Positions 49,918-63,640 of a stretch of 64,000 bases of DNA are shown here, piece after piece (the stretch's first letter is position 1; each line of letters begins with the position of its first letter). The stretch covers positions 62,001-126,000 of the forward strand of contig JAKZAN010000088.1 in NCBI GenBank assembly GCA_023053545.1. The letters are read 5' to 3'. The position numbers were made by a program, and so were the translations under genes. Below the pieces are notes generated by a model. That model had not been told where the DNA came from and searched no databases. It saw only the letters and a list, made by a program, of their open reading frames with translations. The stretch comes from Lepidurus packardi (lineage: Eukaryota; Arthropoda; Branchiopoda; Notostraca; Triopsidae).

Positions 49918-51744
49918 CGTAAGGAATTAATTCAGTCCGTAAGGAATTAATTAAATCCGTACGGAATTAATTCAGACCGTAAGGAATTAATTAAGTACGT
50001 AAGGAATTAATTAAGTCCGTAAGGAATTAATTAAGTCCGTAAAGAATTAATTCAGTCCGTAAGGAATTAATTAAGTCAGTAAGTAATTAATTCAGTTCGT
50101 AAGGAATTAATTCAGTCCGTAAGGAATTAATTCAGTCCGTAAGGTATTAATTCAGTCCGTAAGGAATTAATACAGTCCGTAAGGAATTAGTTCAGTCCGT
50201 AAGGAATTAATTTAGTCCGTAAGGAATTATTTCAGTCCGTAATTAATTCATTCATTCCTTACGGAATTAATTAAGTCCATAATGAATTAATTCAGTCCGT
50301 AAGGAATTAGTTCAGTCCGTAAGGAATTAATTAAATCCGTACGGAATTAATTAAGTCCGTAAAGAATTAATTCAGTCCGTAAGGAATTAATTAAGTAAGT
50401 AAGGAATTAATTCAGTCCGTAAGGATTTAATTCAGTCCGTAAGGTATTAATTCAGTCCGTAAGGAATTAATTCAGTCCGTAAGGAATTAATTCAGTCCGT
50501 AAGGAATAACTTCAATACGTAAGGAAATAATTCAGTCCGTAATGGATTAATTAAGTCCGTAATGAATTAATTCAGTCCGTATGAAATTAATTCAGTCCGT
50601 TAGGAATTAATTAAGGAATTAATTCAGCCCGTAAGGAAATAATTCAGTCCGTAAGGAATTAATTCAGTCCGTAAGGAATTAATTCAGTCCGTAAGGAATT
50701 AATGAAATCCGTACGGAATTAATTCAGACCGTAAGGAATTAATTAAGTACGTAAGGAATTAATTTAGTCCGTAAGGAATTAATTAAGTCCGTAAAGAATT
50801 AATTCAGTCCGTAAGGAATTAATTAAGTAAGTAAGGAATTAATTCAGTCCGTAAGGATTTAATTCAGTCCGTAAGGAATAACTTCAATACGTAAGGAAAT
50901 AATTCAGTCCGTAATGGATTAATTAAGTGCGTAATGAATTAATTCAGTCCGGATGAAATTAATTCAGTCCGTAAGGAATTAATTAAGGAATTAAGGAATA
51001 AATTCAGTCCGTAAGGAATTAATTCAGTCCGTAAGGAATTCATTCAGTCCGTAAGGAATTAATTCAGTCAGTAAGGAATTAATTCAGTACGTAAGGAATT
51101 AATTCAGTCCGTAAGGAATTAATTAAATCCGTACGGAATTAATTCAGACCGTAAGGAATTAATTAAGTACGTAAGGAATTAATTAAGTCCGTAAGGAATT
51201 AATTAAGTCCGTAAAGAATTAATTCAGTCCGTAAGGAATTAAATAAGTCAGTAAGGAATTAATTCAGTTCGTAAGGAATTAATTCAGTCCGTAAGGAATT
51301 AATAAAATCCGTACGGAATTAATTCAGCCCGTAAGGAATTAATTAAGTACGTAAGGAATTAATTAATTCCGTAAGGAATTAATTCAGTCCGTAAGGAATT
51401 AATTCAGTCCGTAAGGAATTAATTCAGTTCGTAAGGAATAAATTCAGTCCGTAAGGAATTATTTCAGTCCGTAATTAATTAATTCATTCCTTACGGAATT
51501 AATTAAGTCCATAATGAATTAATTCAGTCCGTAAGGAATTAATTCAGTCCGTAAGGAATTAATTAAATCCGTACGGAATTAATTCAGACCGTAAGGAATT
51601 AATTAAATCCGTAAGGTATTAAATCAGTCCGTAAGGAATTAATTCAGTCCGTAAGGAATTAATTCAGTCCGTTAGGAATTAATTCAGTCCGTAAGGAATT
51701 AATTCAGTCCGTAAGGAATTAATTCAGTCCGTAAGGAATTAATT
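49918..51744 (+). repeat. 1,792-bp tandem duplication, copy 2
   Basis: Three differences from copy 1 were seen: ggaattagttcag near 50,183 (ggaattaattcag in copy 1), gttagg near 50,600 (gtaagg in copy 1), and attaaatcag near 51,620. Identity is lost at about 51,745, where this copy continues aataagttcatttcg and copy 1 continues aattaaatccgtacgg. Confidence 0.87.
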
Positions 51745-54660
51745 CAGTCCGTAAGGAATAAGTTCATTTCGTAAGGAATTAATTAATTCCGTAAGGAATT
51801 AATTCAGTCCATAAGGATTTAATTCAGTCCGTGAGGTATTAATTCAGTCCGTAATGAATTAATTCAGTCCGTAATGAATTAATTCAGTCCGTAAGGAATT
51901 AATTAAGTCCGTAAGGAATTAATTAAGTCCGTAAGGAATTAATTCAGTCCGTAAGGATTTAATTCAGTCCGTAAGGTATTAATTCAGTCCGTAAGGAATT
52001 AATACAGTCCGTAAGGAATTAATTCAGTCCGTAAGGAATTAATTTAGTCCGTAAGGAATTATTTCAGTCCGTAATTAATTCATTCATTCCATACGGAATT
52101 AATTAAGTCCATAATGAATTAATTCAGTCCGTAAGGAATTAGTTCAGTCCGTAAGGAATTAATTAAATCCGTACGGAATTAATTCAGACCGTAAGGAATT
52201 AATTAAGTACGTAAGGAATTAATTAAGTCCGTAAGGAATTAATTAAGTCCGTAAAGAATTGATTCAGTCCGTAAGGAATTAATTAAGTAAGTAAGGAATT
52301 AATTCAGTCCGTAAGGATTTAATTCAGTCCGTAAGGTATTAATTCAGTCCGTAAGGAATTAATTCAGTCCGTAAGGAATTAATTCAGTCCGTAAGGAATA
52401 ACTTCAATACGTAAGGAAATAATTCAGTCCGTAATGGATTAATTAAGTGCGTAATGAATTAATTCAGTCCGTAAGGAATTAATTCAGTCCGTAAGGAATT
52501 CATTCAGTCCGTAAGGAATTAATTCAGTCAGTAAGGAATTAATTCAGTTCGTAAGGAATTAATTCAGTCCGTAAGGAATTAATAAAATCCGTACGGAATT
52601 AATTCAGACCGTAAGGAATTAATTAAGTACGTAAGGAATTAATTAATTCCGTAAGGAATTAATTCAGTCCGTAAGGAATTCATTCAGTCCGTAAGTAGTT
52701 AATTCAGTAAGAAAGGAATTCAATAAATCCTAAAGAATTAATTCAGTCCGTAAGGAATTAATTCAGTCCGTAAGGAATTAATTCAGTCCGTAAGGAGTTA
52801 TTTCAGTCCGTAATTAATTCATTCATTCCTTACGGAATTAATTAAGTCCATAATGAATTAATTCAGTCCGTAAGGAATTAATTCAGTCCGTAAGGAATTA
52901 ATTAAATCCGTACGGAATTAATTCAGACCGTAAGGAATTAATTCAGTCCGTAAGGTATTAATTCAGTCCGTAAGGAATTAATTAAGTAAGTAAGGAATAA
53001 CTTCAATACGTAAGGAAATAATTCAGTCCGTAATGGATTAATTAAGTGCGTAATGAATTAATTCAGTCCGGATGAAATTAATTCAGTCCGTAAGGAATTA
53101 ATTAAGGAATTAAGGAATAAATTCAGTCCGTAAGGAATTAATTCAGTCCGTAAGGAATTCATTCAGTCCGTAAGGAATTAATTCAGTCAGTAAGGAATTA
53201 ATTCAGTTCGTAAGGAATTAATTCAGTCCGTAAGGAATTAATTAAATCCGTACGGAATTAATTCAGACCGTAAGGAATTAATTAAGTACGTAAGGAATTA
53301 ATTAAGTCCGTAAGGAATTAATTAAGTCCGTAAAGAATTAATTCAGTCCGTAAGGAATTAATTAAGTCAGTAAGGAATTAATTCAGTTCGTAAGGAATTA
53401 ATTCAGTCCGTAAGGAATTAATAAAATCCGTACGGAATTAATAAAATCCGTACGGAATTAATTCAGCCCGTAAGGAATTAATTAAGTACGTAAGGAATTA
53501 AATAATTCCGTAAGGAATTAATTCAATCCGTAAGGAATTAATTCAGTCCGTAAGGAATTAGTTCAGTTCGTAAGGAATAAATTCAGTCCGTAAGGAATTA
53601 TTTCAGTCCGTAATTAATTAATTCATTCCTTACGGAATTAATTAAGTCCATAATGAATTAATTCAGTCCGTAAGGAATTAATTCAGTCCGTAAGAAATTA
53701 ATTAAATCCGTACGGAATTAATTCAGACCGTAAGGAATTAATTAAATCCGTAAGGTATTAATTCAGTCCGTAAGGAATTAATTCAGTCCGTAAGGAATTA
53801 ATTCAGTCCGTAAGGAATTAATTCAGTCCGTAAGGAATTAATTCAGTCCGTAAGGAATTAATTCAGTCCGTAAGGAATTAATTCAGTCCGTAAGGAATAA
53901 GTTCATTTCGTAAGGAATTAATTAATTCCGTAAGGAATTAATTCAGTCCGTAAGGATTTAATTCAGTCCGTGAGGTATTAATTCAGTCCGTAATGAATTA
54001 ATTCAGTCCGTAATGAATTAATTCAGTCCGTAAGGAATTAATTAAGTCCGTAAGGAATTAATTAAGTCCGTAAGGAATTAATTCAGTCCGTAAGGATTTA
54101 ATTCAGTCCGTAAGGTATTAATTCAGTCCGTAAGGAATTAATAAAATCCGTACGGAATTAATTCAGACCGTAAGGAATTAATTAAGTACGTAAGGAATTA
54201 ATTAATTCCGTAAGGAATTAATTCAGTCCGTAAGGAATTCATTCAGTCCTTAAGTAGTTAATTCAGTAAGAAAGGAATTCAATAAATCCTAAAGAATTAA
54301 TTCAGTCCGTAAGGAATTAATTCAGTCCGTAAGGAATTAATTCAGTCCGTAAGGAATTAATTCAGTCCGTAAGGAATTAATTCAGTTCGTAAGGAATTAA
54401 TTCAGTCCGTAAGGAGTTATTTCAGTCCGTAATTAATTCATTCATTCCTTACGGAATTAATTAAGTCCATAATGAATTAATTCAGCCCGTAAGGAATTAA
54501 TTCAGTCCGTAAGGAATTAATTAAATCCGTACGGAATTAATTCAGACCGTAAGGAATTAATTAAATCCGTAAGGTATTAATTCAGTCCGTAAGGAATTAA
54601 TTCAGTCCGTAAGGAATTAATTCAGTCCGTAAGGAATTAATTCAGTCCGTAAGGAAAAAG
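51745..54660 (+). repeat. Domain C2, remainder
   Basis: This carries aataagttcatttcg, aataacttcaatacg, gtaagtagttaatt and caataaatcc doublets. Two aataaaatccgtacgg monomers are tandem at about 53,420-53,460. The end (54,260-54,660) matches 13,965-14,365 at an offset of about 40,295 bp, down to a shared cagcccg variant (14,188/54,483). Confidence 0.8.
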
Positions 54661-57600
54661 TACATTACGTAAGGAATTAATTCAGTCCGTAATCGATTAA
54701 TTAAGTCCGAAATGAATTAATTTAGTCCGTACGGAATTAATTAAAGAATTAATTTAGTCCGTAAGGAATTAATTCAGTCCGTAAGGAATTATTTCAGTCC
54801 GTAATTAATTAATTCATTCCTTAAGGGAATTAATTAAGTCCATAAGGAATTAATTCAGTCTGTAAGGATTTAATTAAGTCCGTAAGGAAATAATTCAGTC
54901 CGTAATGGATTAATTAAGTCCGTAATGAATTAATTCAGTAAGAAAGGAATTCAATCAATCCTAAAGAATTAATTCAGTCCGTAAGGAAATAATTCAGTCC
55001 GTAAGGAATTAATTCAGTCCGTAAGGAATTAATTTAGTCCGTAAGGAATTATTTCAGTCCGTAATTAATTCATTCATTCGTTACGGAATTAATTAAGTCC
55101 ATAATGAATTAATTCAGTCCGTAAGGAATTAATTAAATCCGTACGGAATTAATTCAGACCGTAAGGAATTAATTAAGTACGTAAGGAATTAATTAAGTCC
55201 GTAAAGAATTAATTCCGTCCGTAAGGAATTAATTAGGTCCGTAAGGAATTAATTCAGTCCGTAAGGAATTAATTCAGTCCGTAATGAATTAATTCAGTCC
55301 GTAAGGAATTAATTAAGTCCGTAAGGAATTAATTCAGTCCGTAAGGATTTAATTCAGTCCGTGAGGTATTAATTCAGTCCGTAATGAATTAATTCAGTCC
55401 GTAATGAATTAATTCAGTCCGTAAGGAATTAATTAAGTCCGTAAGGAATTAATTCAGTCCGTAAGGAATTAATACAGTCCGTAAGGAATTAATTCAGTCC
55501 GTAATGGATTAATTAAGTGCGTAATGAATTAATTCAGTCCGGATGAAATTAATTCAGTCCGTAAGGAATTAATTAAGGAATTAAGGAATTAATTCAGTCC
55601 GTAAGGAATTAATTCAGTCCGTAAGGAATTAATTCAGTCCGTAAGGAATAACTTCAATACGTAAGGAAATAATTCAGTCCGTAATGGATTAATTAAGTGC
55701 GTAATGAATTAATTCAGTCCGGATGAAATTAATTCAGTCCGTAAGGAATTAATTAAGGAATTAAGGAATTAATTCAGTCCGTAAGGAATTAATTCAGTCC
55801 GTAAGGAATTCATTCAGTCCGTAAGGAATTAATTCAGTCAGTAAGGAATTAATTCAGTTCGTAAGGAATTAATTCAGTCCGTAAGGAATTAATAAAATCC
55901 GTACGGAATTAATTCAGTCCGTAAGGAATTAATTAAGTCCGTAAGGAGTTAATTCAGTCCGTAAGGATTTAATTCAGTCCGTAAGGTATTAATTCAGTCC
56001 GTAAGGAATTAATACAGTCCGTAAGGAATTAATTCAGTCCGTAAGGAATTAATTTAGTCCGTAAGGAATTATTTCAGTCCGTAATTAATTCATTCATTCC
56101 TTACGGAATTAATTAAGTCCATAATGAATTAATTCAGTCCGTAAGGAATTAATTAAATCCGTACGGAATTAATTCAGACCGTAAGGAATTAATTAAGTAC
56201 GTAAGGAATTAATTAAGTCCGTAAGGAATTAATTAAGTCCGTAAAGAATTAATTCAGACCGTAAGGAATTAATTAAATCCGTAAGGTATTAATTCAGTCC
56301 GTAAGGAATTAATTCAGTCCGTAAGGAATTAATTCAGTCCGTAAGGAATTAATTCAGTCCGTAAGGAATAAGTTCATTACGTAAGGAATTAATTCAGTCC
56401 GTAATTAATTCATTCATTCCTTACGGAATTAATTAAGTCCATAATGAATTAATTAAGTCTGTAAAGAATTAATTCCGTCCGTAAGGAATTAATTAGGTCC
56501 GTAAGGAATTAATTCAGTCCGTAAGGAATTAATTCAGTCCGTAATGAATTAATTCAGTCCGTAAGGATTTAATTCAGTCCGTGAGGTATTAATTCAGTCC
56601 GTAATGAATTAATTCAGTCCGTAATGAATTAATTCAGTCCGTAAAGAATTAATTAAGTCCGTAAGGAATTAATTAAGTCCGTAAGGAATTAATTCAGTCC
56701 GTAAGGATTTAATTCAGTCCGTAAGGTATTAATTCAGTCCGTAAGGAATTAATACAGTCCGTAAGGAATTAATTCAGTCCGTAAGGAATTAATTTAGTCC
56801 GTAAGGAATTATTTCAGTCCGTAATTAATTCATTCATTCCTTACGGAATTAATTAAGTCCATAATGAATTAATTCAGTCCGTAAGGAATTAATTAAATCC
56901 GTACGGAATTAATTCAGACCGTAAGGAATTAATCAAGTACGTAAGGAATTAATTAAGTCCGTAAGGAATTAATTAAGTCCGTAAAGAATTAATTCCGTCC
57001 GTAAGGAATTAATTAGGTCCGTAAGGAATTAATTCAGTCCGTAAGGAATTAATTCAGTCCGTAATGAATTAATTCAGTCCGTAAGGAATTAATTAAGTCC
57101 GTAAGGAATTAATTCAGTCCGGATGAAATTAATTCAGTCCGTAAGGAATTAATTAAGGAATTAAGGAATTAATTCAGTCCGTAAGGAATTAATTCAGTCC
57201 GTAAGGAATTAATTCAGTCTGTATGAAATTAATTCAGTCCGTAAGGAATTAATTAAGGAATTAATTCAGTCCGTAAGGAATTTTTTCAGTAAGAAAGGAA
57301 TTCAATCAATCCTAAAGAATTAATTCAGTCCGTAAGGAAATAATTCAGTCCGTAAGGAATTAATTCAGTCCGTAAGGAATTAATTCAGTCCGTAAGGAAT
57401 TAATTAAACCCGTACGGAATTAATTCAGACCGTAAGGAATTAATTAAGTACGTAAGGAATTAATTAAGTCCGTAAGGAATTAATTAAGTCCGTAAAGAAT
57501 TAATTCCGTCCGTAAGGAATTAATTAGGCCCGTAAGGAATTAATTCAGTCCGTAAGGAATTAATTCAGTCCGTAATGAATTAATTCAGTCCGTAAGGAAT

Positions 57601-59690
57601 TAATTAAGTCCGTAAGGAATTAATTCAGTCCGTAAGGATTTAATTCAGTCCGTAAGGTATTAATTCAGTCCGTAAGGAATTGATTCAGTCCGTAAGGAAT
57701 TATTTCAGTCCGTAATTAATTAATTCATTCCTTAAGGGAATTAATTAAGTCCATAAGGAATTAATTCAGTCTGTAAGGATTTAATTAAGTCCGTAAGGAA
57801 ATAATTCAGTCCGTAATGGATTAATTAAGTCCGTAATGAATTAATTCAGTAAGAAAGGAATTCAATCAATCCTAAAGAATTAATTCAGTCCCTAAGGAAA
57901 TAATTCAGTCCGTAAGGAATTAATTCAGTCCGTAAGGAATTAATTCAGTCCGTAAGGAATTAATTCAGTCCGTAAGGAATTAATTTAGTCCGTAAGGAAT
58001 TATTTCAGTCCGTAAGGAATTAATTTAGTCCGTAAGGAATTATTTCAGTCCGTAATTAATTCATTCATTCCTTACGGAATTAATTAAGTCCATAATGAAT
58101 TAATTAAGTCTGTAAAGAATTAATTCCGTCCGTAAGGAATTAATTAGGTCCGTAAGGAATTAATTCAGTCCGTAAGGAATTAATTCAGTCCGTAATGAAT
58201 TAATTCAGTCCGTAAGGATTTAATTCAGTCCGTGAGGTATTAATTCAGTCCGTAATGAATTAATTCAGTCCGTAATGAATTAATTCAGTCCGTAAAGAAT
58301 TAATTAAGTCCGTAAGGAATTAATTAAGTCCGTAAGGAATTAATTCAGTCCGTAAGGATTTAATTCAGTCCGTAAGGTATTAATTCAGTCCGTAAGGAAT
58401 TAATACAGTCCGTAAGGAATTAATTCAGTCCGTAAGGAATTAATTTAGTCCGTAAGGAATTATTTCAGTCCGTAATTAATTCATTCATTCCTTACGGAAT
58501 TAATTAAGTCCATAATGAATTAATTCAGTCCGTAAGGAATTAATTAAATCCGTACGGAATTAATTCAGACCGTAAGGAATTAATTAAGTACGTAAGAATT
58601 AATTAAGTCCGTAAGGAATTAATTAAGTCCGTAAAGAATTAATTCCGTCCGTAAGGAATTAATTAGGTCCGTAAGGAATTAATTCAGTCCGTAAGGAATT
58701 AATTCAGTCCGTAATGAATTAATTCAGTCCGTAAGGAATTAATTAAGTCCGTAAGGAATTAATTCAGTCCGTAAGGATTTAATTCAGTCCGTGAGGTATT
58801 AATTCAGTCCGTAATGAATTAATTCAGTCCGTAATGAATTAATTCAGTCCGTAAGGAATTAATTAAGTCCGTAAGGAATTAATTCAGTCCGGATGAAATT
58901 AATTCAGTCCGTAAGGAATTAATTAAGGAATTAAGGAATTAATTCAGTCCGTAAGGAATTAATTCAGTCCGTAAGGAATTAATTCAGTCTGTATGAAATT
59001 AATTCAGTCCGTAAGGAATTAATTAAGGAATTAATTCAGTCCGTAAGGAATTTTTTCAGTAAGAAAGGAATTCAATCAATCCTAAAGAATTAATTCAGTC
59101 CGTAAGGAAATAATTCAGTCCGTAAGGAATTAATTCAGTCCGTAAGGATTTAATTCAGTCCGTAAGGTATTAATTCAGTCCGTAAGGAATTAATACAGTC
59201 CGTAAGGAATTAATTCAGTCCGTAAGGAATTAATTTAGTCCGTAAGGAATTATTTCAGTCCGTAATTAATTCATTCATTCCTTACGGAATTAATTAAGTC
59301 CATAATGAATTAATTCAGTCCGTAAGGAATTAATTAAATCCGTACGGAATTAATTCAGACCGTAAGGAATTAATTAAGTACGTAAGGAATTAATTAAGTC
59401 CGTAAGGAATTAATTAAGTCCGTAAAGAATTAATTCCGTCCGTAAGGAATTAATTAGGTCCGTAAGGAATTAATTCAGTCCGTAAGGAATTAATTCAGTC
59501 CGTAATGAATTAATTCAGTCCGTAAGGAATTAATTAAGTCCGTAAGGAATTAATTCAGTCCGTAAGGATTTAATTCAGTCCGTGAGGTATTAATTCAGTC
59601 CGTAATGAATTAATTCAGTCCGTAATGAATTAATTCAGTCCGTAAGGAATTAATTAAGTCCGTAAGGAATTAATTCAGTCCGGATGAAAT
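54661..59690 (+). repeat. Domain B2, first part
   Basis: This is family-B sequence equivalent to that after 14,365. 56,457-57,110 recurs at 58,108-58,760 at offset 1,651 (1,650 after a one-base loss at about 58,591). From ggatgaaatt 57,121/58,891 the offset is 1,770. A further copy of the doublet-bearing part follows 791 bp later at 59,835. No other sequence is present. Confidence 0.8.
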
Positions 59691-61480
59691 TAATTCAGTC
59701 CGTAAGGAATTAATTAAGGAATTAAGGAATTAATTCAGTCCGTAAGGAATTAATTCAGTCCGTAAGGAATTAATTCAGTCTGTATGAAATTAATTCAGTC
59801 CGTAAGGAATTAATTAAGGAATTAATTCAGTCCGTAAGGAATTTTTTCAGTAAGAAAGGAATTCAATCAATCCTAAAGAATTAATTCAGTCCGTAAGGAA
59901 ATAATTCAGTCCGTAAGGAATTAATTCAGTCCGTAAGGAATTAATTCAGTCCGTAAGGAATTAATTAAACCCGTACGGAATTAATTCAGACCGTAAGGAA
60001 TTAATTAGGCCCGTAAGGAATTAATTCAGTCCGTAAGGAATTAATTCAGTCCGTAATGAATTAATTCAGTCCGTAAGGAATTAATTAAGTCCGTAAGGAA
60101 TTAATTCAGTCCGTAAGGATTTAATTCAGTCCGTAAGGTATTAATTCAGTCCGTAAGGAATTGATTCAGTCCGTAAGGAATTAATTCAGTCCGTAAGGAA
60201 TAACTTCCATACGTAAGGAAATAATTCAGTCCGTAATGGATTAATTAAGTGCGTAATGAATTAATTCAGTCCGGATGAAATTAATTCAGTCCGTAAAGAA
60301 TTAATTAAGGAATTAAGGAATTAAGGAATTAAATCAGTCCGTAAGGAATTAATTCAGTCCGTAAGGAATTAATTCAGTCAGTAAGGAATTAATTCAGTCC
60401 GTAAGGACTTAATTAAATCCGTACGGAATTAATTCAGACCGTAAGGAATTAATTAAATCCGTAAGGAATAAGTTCATTACGTAAGGAATTAATTCAGTCC
60501 GTAATCGATTAATTAAGTCCGAAATGAATTAATTCAGTCCGTATGAAATTAATTCAGTCCGTACGGAATTAATTAAAGAATTAATTCAGTCCGTAAGGAA
60601 TTAATTAAGGAATTAAGGAATTAATTCAGTCCGTAAGGAATTAATTCAGTCCGTAAGGAATTAATTCAGTCTGTATGAAATTAATTCAGTCCGTAAGGAA
60701 TTAATTAAGGAATTAATTCAGTCCGTAAGGAATTTTTTCAGTAAGAAAGGAATTCAATCAATCCTAAAGAATTAATTCAGTCCGTAAGGAAATAATTCAG
60801 TCCGTAAGGAATTAATTCAGTCCGTAAGGAATTAATTCAGTCCGTAAGGAATTAATTAAACCCGTACGGAATTAATTCAGACCGTAAGGAATTAATTAGG
60901 CCCGTAAGGAATTAATTCAGTCCGTAAGGAATTAATTCAGTCCGTAATGAATTAATTCAGTCCGTAAGGAATTAATTAAGTCCGTAAGGAATTAATTCAG
61001 TCCGTAAGGATTTAATTCAGTCCGTAAGGTATTAATTCAGTCCGTAAGGAATTGATTCAGTCCGTAAGGAATTAATTCAGTCCGTAAGGAATAACTTCCA
61101 TACGTAAGGAAATAATTCAGTCCGTAATGGATTAATTAAGTGCGTAATGAATTAATTCAGTCCGGATGAAATTAATTCAGTCCGTAAAGAATTAATTAAG
61201 GAATTAAGGAATTAAGGAATTAATTCAGTCCGTAAGGAATTAATTCAGTCCGTAAGGAATTAATTCAGTCAGTAAGGAATTAATTCAGTCCGTAAGGAAT
61301 TAATTAAATCCGTACGGAATTAATTCAGACCGTAAGGAATTAATTAAATCCGTAAGGAATAAGTTCATTACGTAAGGAATTAATTCAGTCCGTAATCGAT
61401 TAATTAAGTCCGAAATGAATTAATTCAGTCCGTATGAAATTAATTCAGTCCGTACGGAATTAATTAAAGAATTAATTTAG
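59691..61480 (+). repeat. 891-bp tandem duplication
   Basis: About 59,690-60,580 recurs at 60,590-61,480. It is anchored at the gaatttttt doublets (59,835/60,726), aataacttccatacg, the triple AAGGAATT truncation and the ATCGAT monomer near 60,507/61,398. The few differences seen are in copy 1: aaatcagtcc near 60,330 and ggacttaatt near 60,405. A third, diverged copy lies at 62,790-63,600. Confidence 0.85.
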
Positions 61481-63640
61481 TCCGTAAGGAATTAATTCAG
61501 TCCGTAAGGAATTATTTCAGTCCGTAATTAATTAATTCATTCCTTAAGGGAATTAATTAAGTCCATAAGGAATTAATTCAGTCTGTAAGGATTTAATTAA
61601 GTCCGTAAGGAAATAATTCAGTCCGTAATGGATTAATTAAGTCCGTAATGAATTAATTCAGTAAGAAAGGAATTCAATCAATCCTAAAGAATTAATTCAG
61701 TCCGTAAGGAAATAATTCAGTCCGTAAGGAATTAATTCAGTCCGTAAGGAATTAATTCAGTCCGTAAGGAATTAATTCAGTCCGTAAGGAATTAATTCAG
61801 TCCGTAAGGAATTAATTTAGTCCGTAAGGAATTATTTCAGTCCGTAATTAATTCATTCATTCCGTAAGGAATTAATTCAGTCCGTAATTAATTAATTCAG
61901 TCCGTAAGGAATTAATTAAGTCCGTAAGGAATTAATTCAGTCCATAAGGATTTGTTTCAGTCCGTGAGGTATTAATTCAGTCCGTAATGAATTAATTCAG
62001 TCCGTAATGAAATAATTCAGTCCGTAAGGAATTAATTAAGTCCGTAAGGAATTAATTAAGTCCGTAAGGAATTAATTCAGTCCGTAAGGATTTAATTCAG
62101 TCCGTAAGGTATTAATTCAGTCCGTAAGGAATTAATACAGTCCGTAAGGAATTAATTCAGTCCGTAAGGAATTAATTTAGTCCGTAAGGAATTATTTCAG
62201 TCCGTAATTAATTCATTCATTCCTTACGGAATTAATTAAGTCCATAATGAATTAATTCAGTCCGTAAGGAATTAATTAAATCCGTACGGAATTAATTCAG
62301 ACCGTAAGGAATTAATTAAGTACGTAAGGAATTAATTAAGTCCGTAAGGAATTAATTAAGTCCGTAAAGAATTAATTCCGTCCGTAAGGAATTAATTAGG
62401 TCCGTAAGGAATTAATTCAGTCCGTAAGGAATTAATTCAGTCCGTAATGAATTAATTCAGTCCGTAAGGAATTAATTAAGTCCGTAAGGAATTAATTCAG
62501 TCCGTAAGGATTTAATTCAGTCCGTGAGGTATTAATTCAGTCCGTAATGAATTAATTCAGTCCGTAATGAATTAATTCAGTCCGTAAGGAATTAATTAAG
62601 TCCGTAAGGAATTAATTCAGTCCGTAAGGAATTAATACAGTCCGTAAGGAATTAATTCAGTCCGTAATGGATTAATTAAGTGCGTAATGAATTAATTCAG
62701 TCCGGATGAAATTAATTCAGTCCGTAAGGAATTAATTAAGGAATTAAGGAATTAATTCAGTCCGTAAGGAATTAATTAAGGAATTAATTCAGTCCGTAAG
62801 GAATTTTTTCAGTAAGAAAGGAATTCAATCAATCCTAAAGAATTAATTCAGTCCGTAAGGAAATAATTCAGTCCATAAGGAATTAATTCAGTCCGCAAGG
62901 AATTAATTCAGTCCGTAAGGAATTAATTCAGTTCGTAAGGAATTAATTTAGTCCGTAAGGAATTATTTCAATCCGTAATTAATTCATTCATTTATTACGG
63001 AATTAATTAAGTCCATAATGAATTAATTCAGTCCGTAAGGAATTAATTCAGTCCGTAAGGAATTAATTAAACCCGTACGGAATTAATTCAGACCGTAAGG
63101 AATTAATTAAGTACGTAAGGAATTAATTAAGTCCGTAAGGAATTAATTAAGTCCGTAAAGAATTAATTCCGTCCGTAAGGAATTAATTAGGCCCGTAAGG
63201 AATTAATTCAGTCCGTAAGGAATTAATTCAGTCCGTAATGAATTAATTCAGTCCGTAAGGAATTAATTAAGTCCGTAAGGAATTAATTCAGTCCGTAAGG
63301 ATTTAATTCAGTCCGTAAGGTATTAATTCAGTCCGTAAGGAATTGATTCAGTCCGTAAGGAATTAATTCAGTCCGTAAGGAATAACTTCCATACGTAAGG
63401 AAATAATTCAGTCCGTAATGGATTAATTAAGTGCGTAATGAATTAATTCAGTCCGGATGAAATTAATTCAGTCCGTAAGGAATTAATTAAGGAATTAAGG
63501 AATTAAGGAATTAATTCAGTCCGTAAGGAATTAATTCAGTCCGTAAGGAATTAATTCAGTCAGTAAGGAATTAATTCAGTCCGTAAGGAATTAATTAAAT
63601 CCGTACGGAATTAATTCAGACCGTAAGGAATTAATTAAAT
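61481..63640 (+). repeat. Domain B2, last part
   Basis: 61,480-61,900 follows 29,930-30,350 closely (offset about 31,531). Family-B monomers and a further gaatttttt doublet at 62,797 follow, with tttattacgg at 62,991. A triple AAGGAATT truncation is near 63,485. Only monomers are present. Confidence 0.8.
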
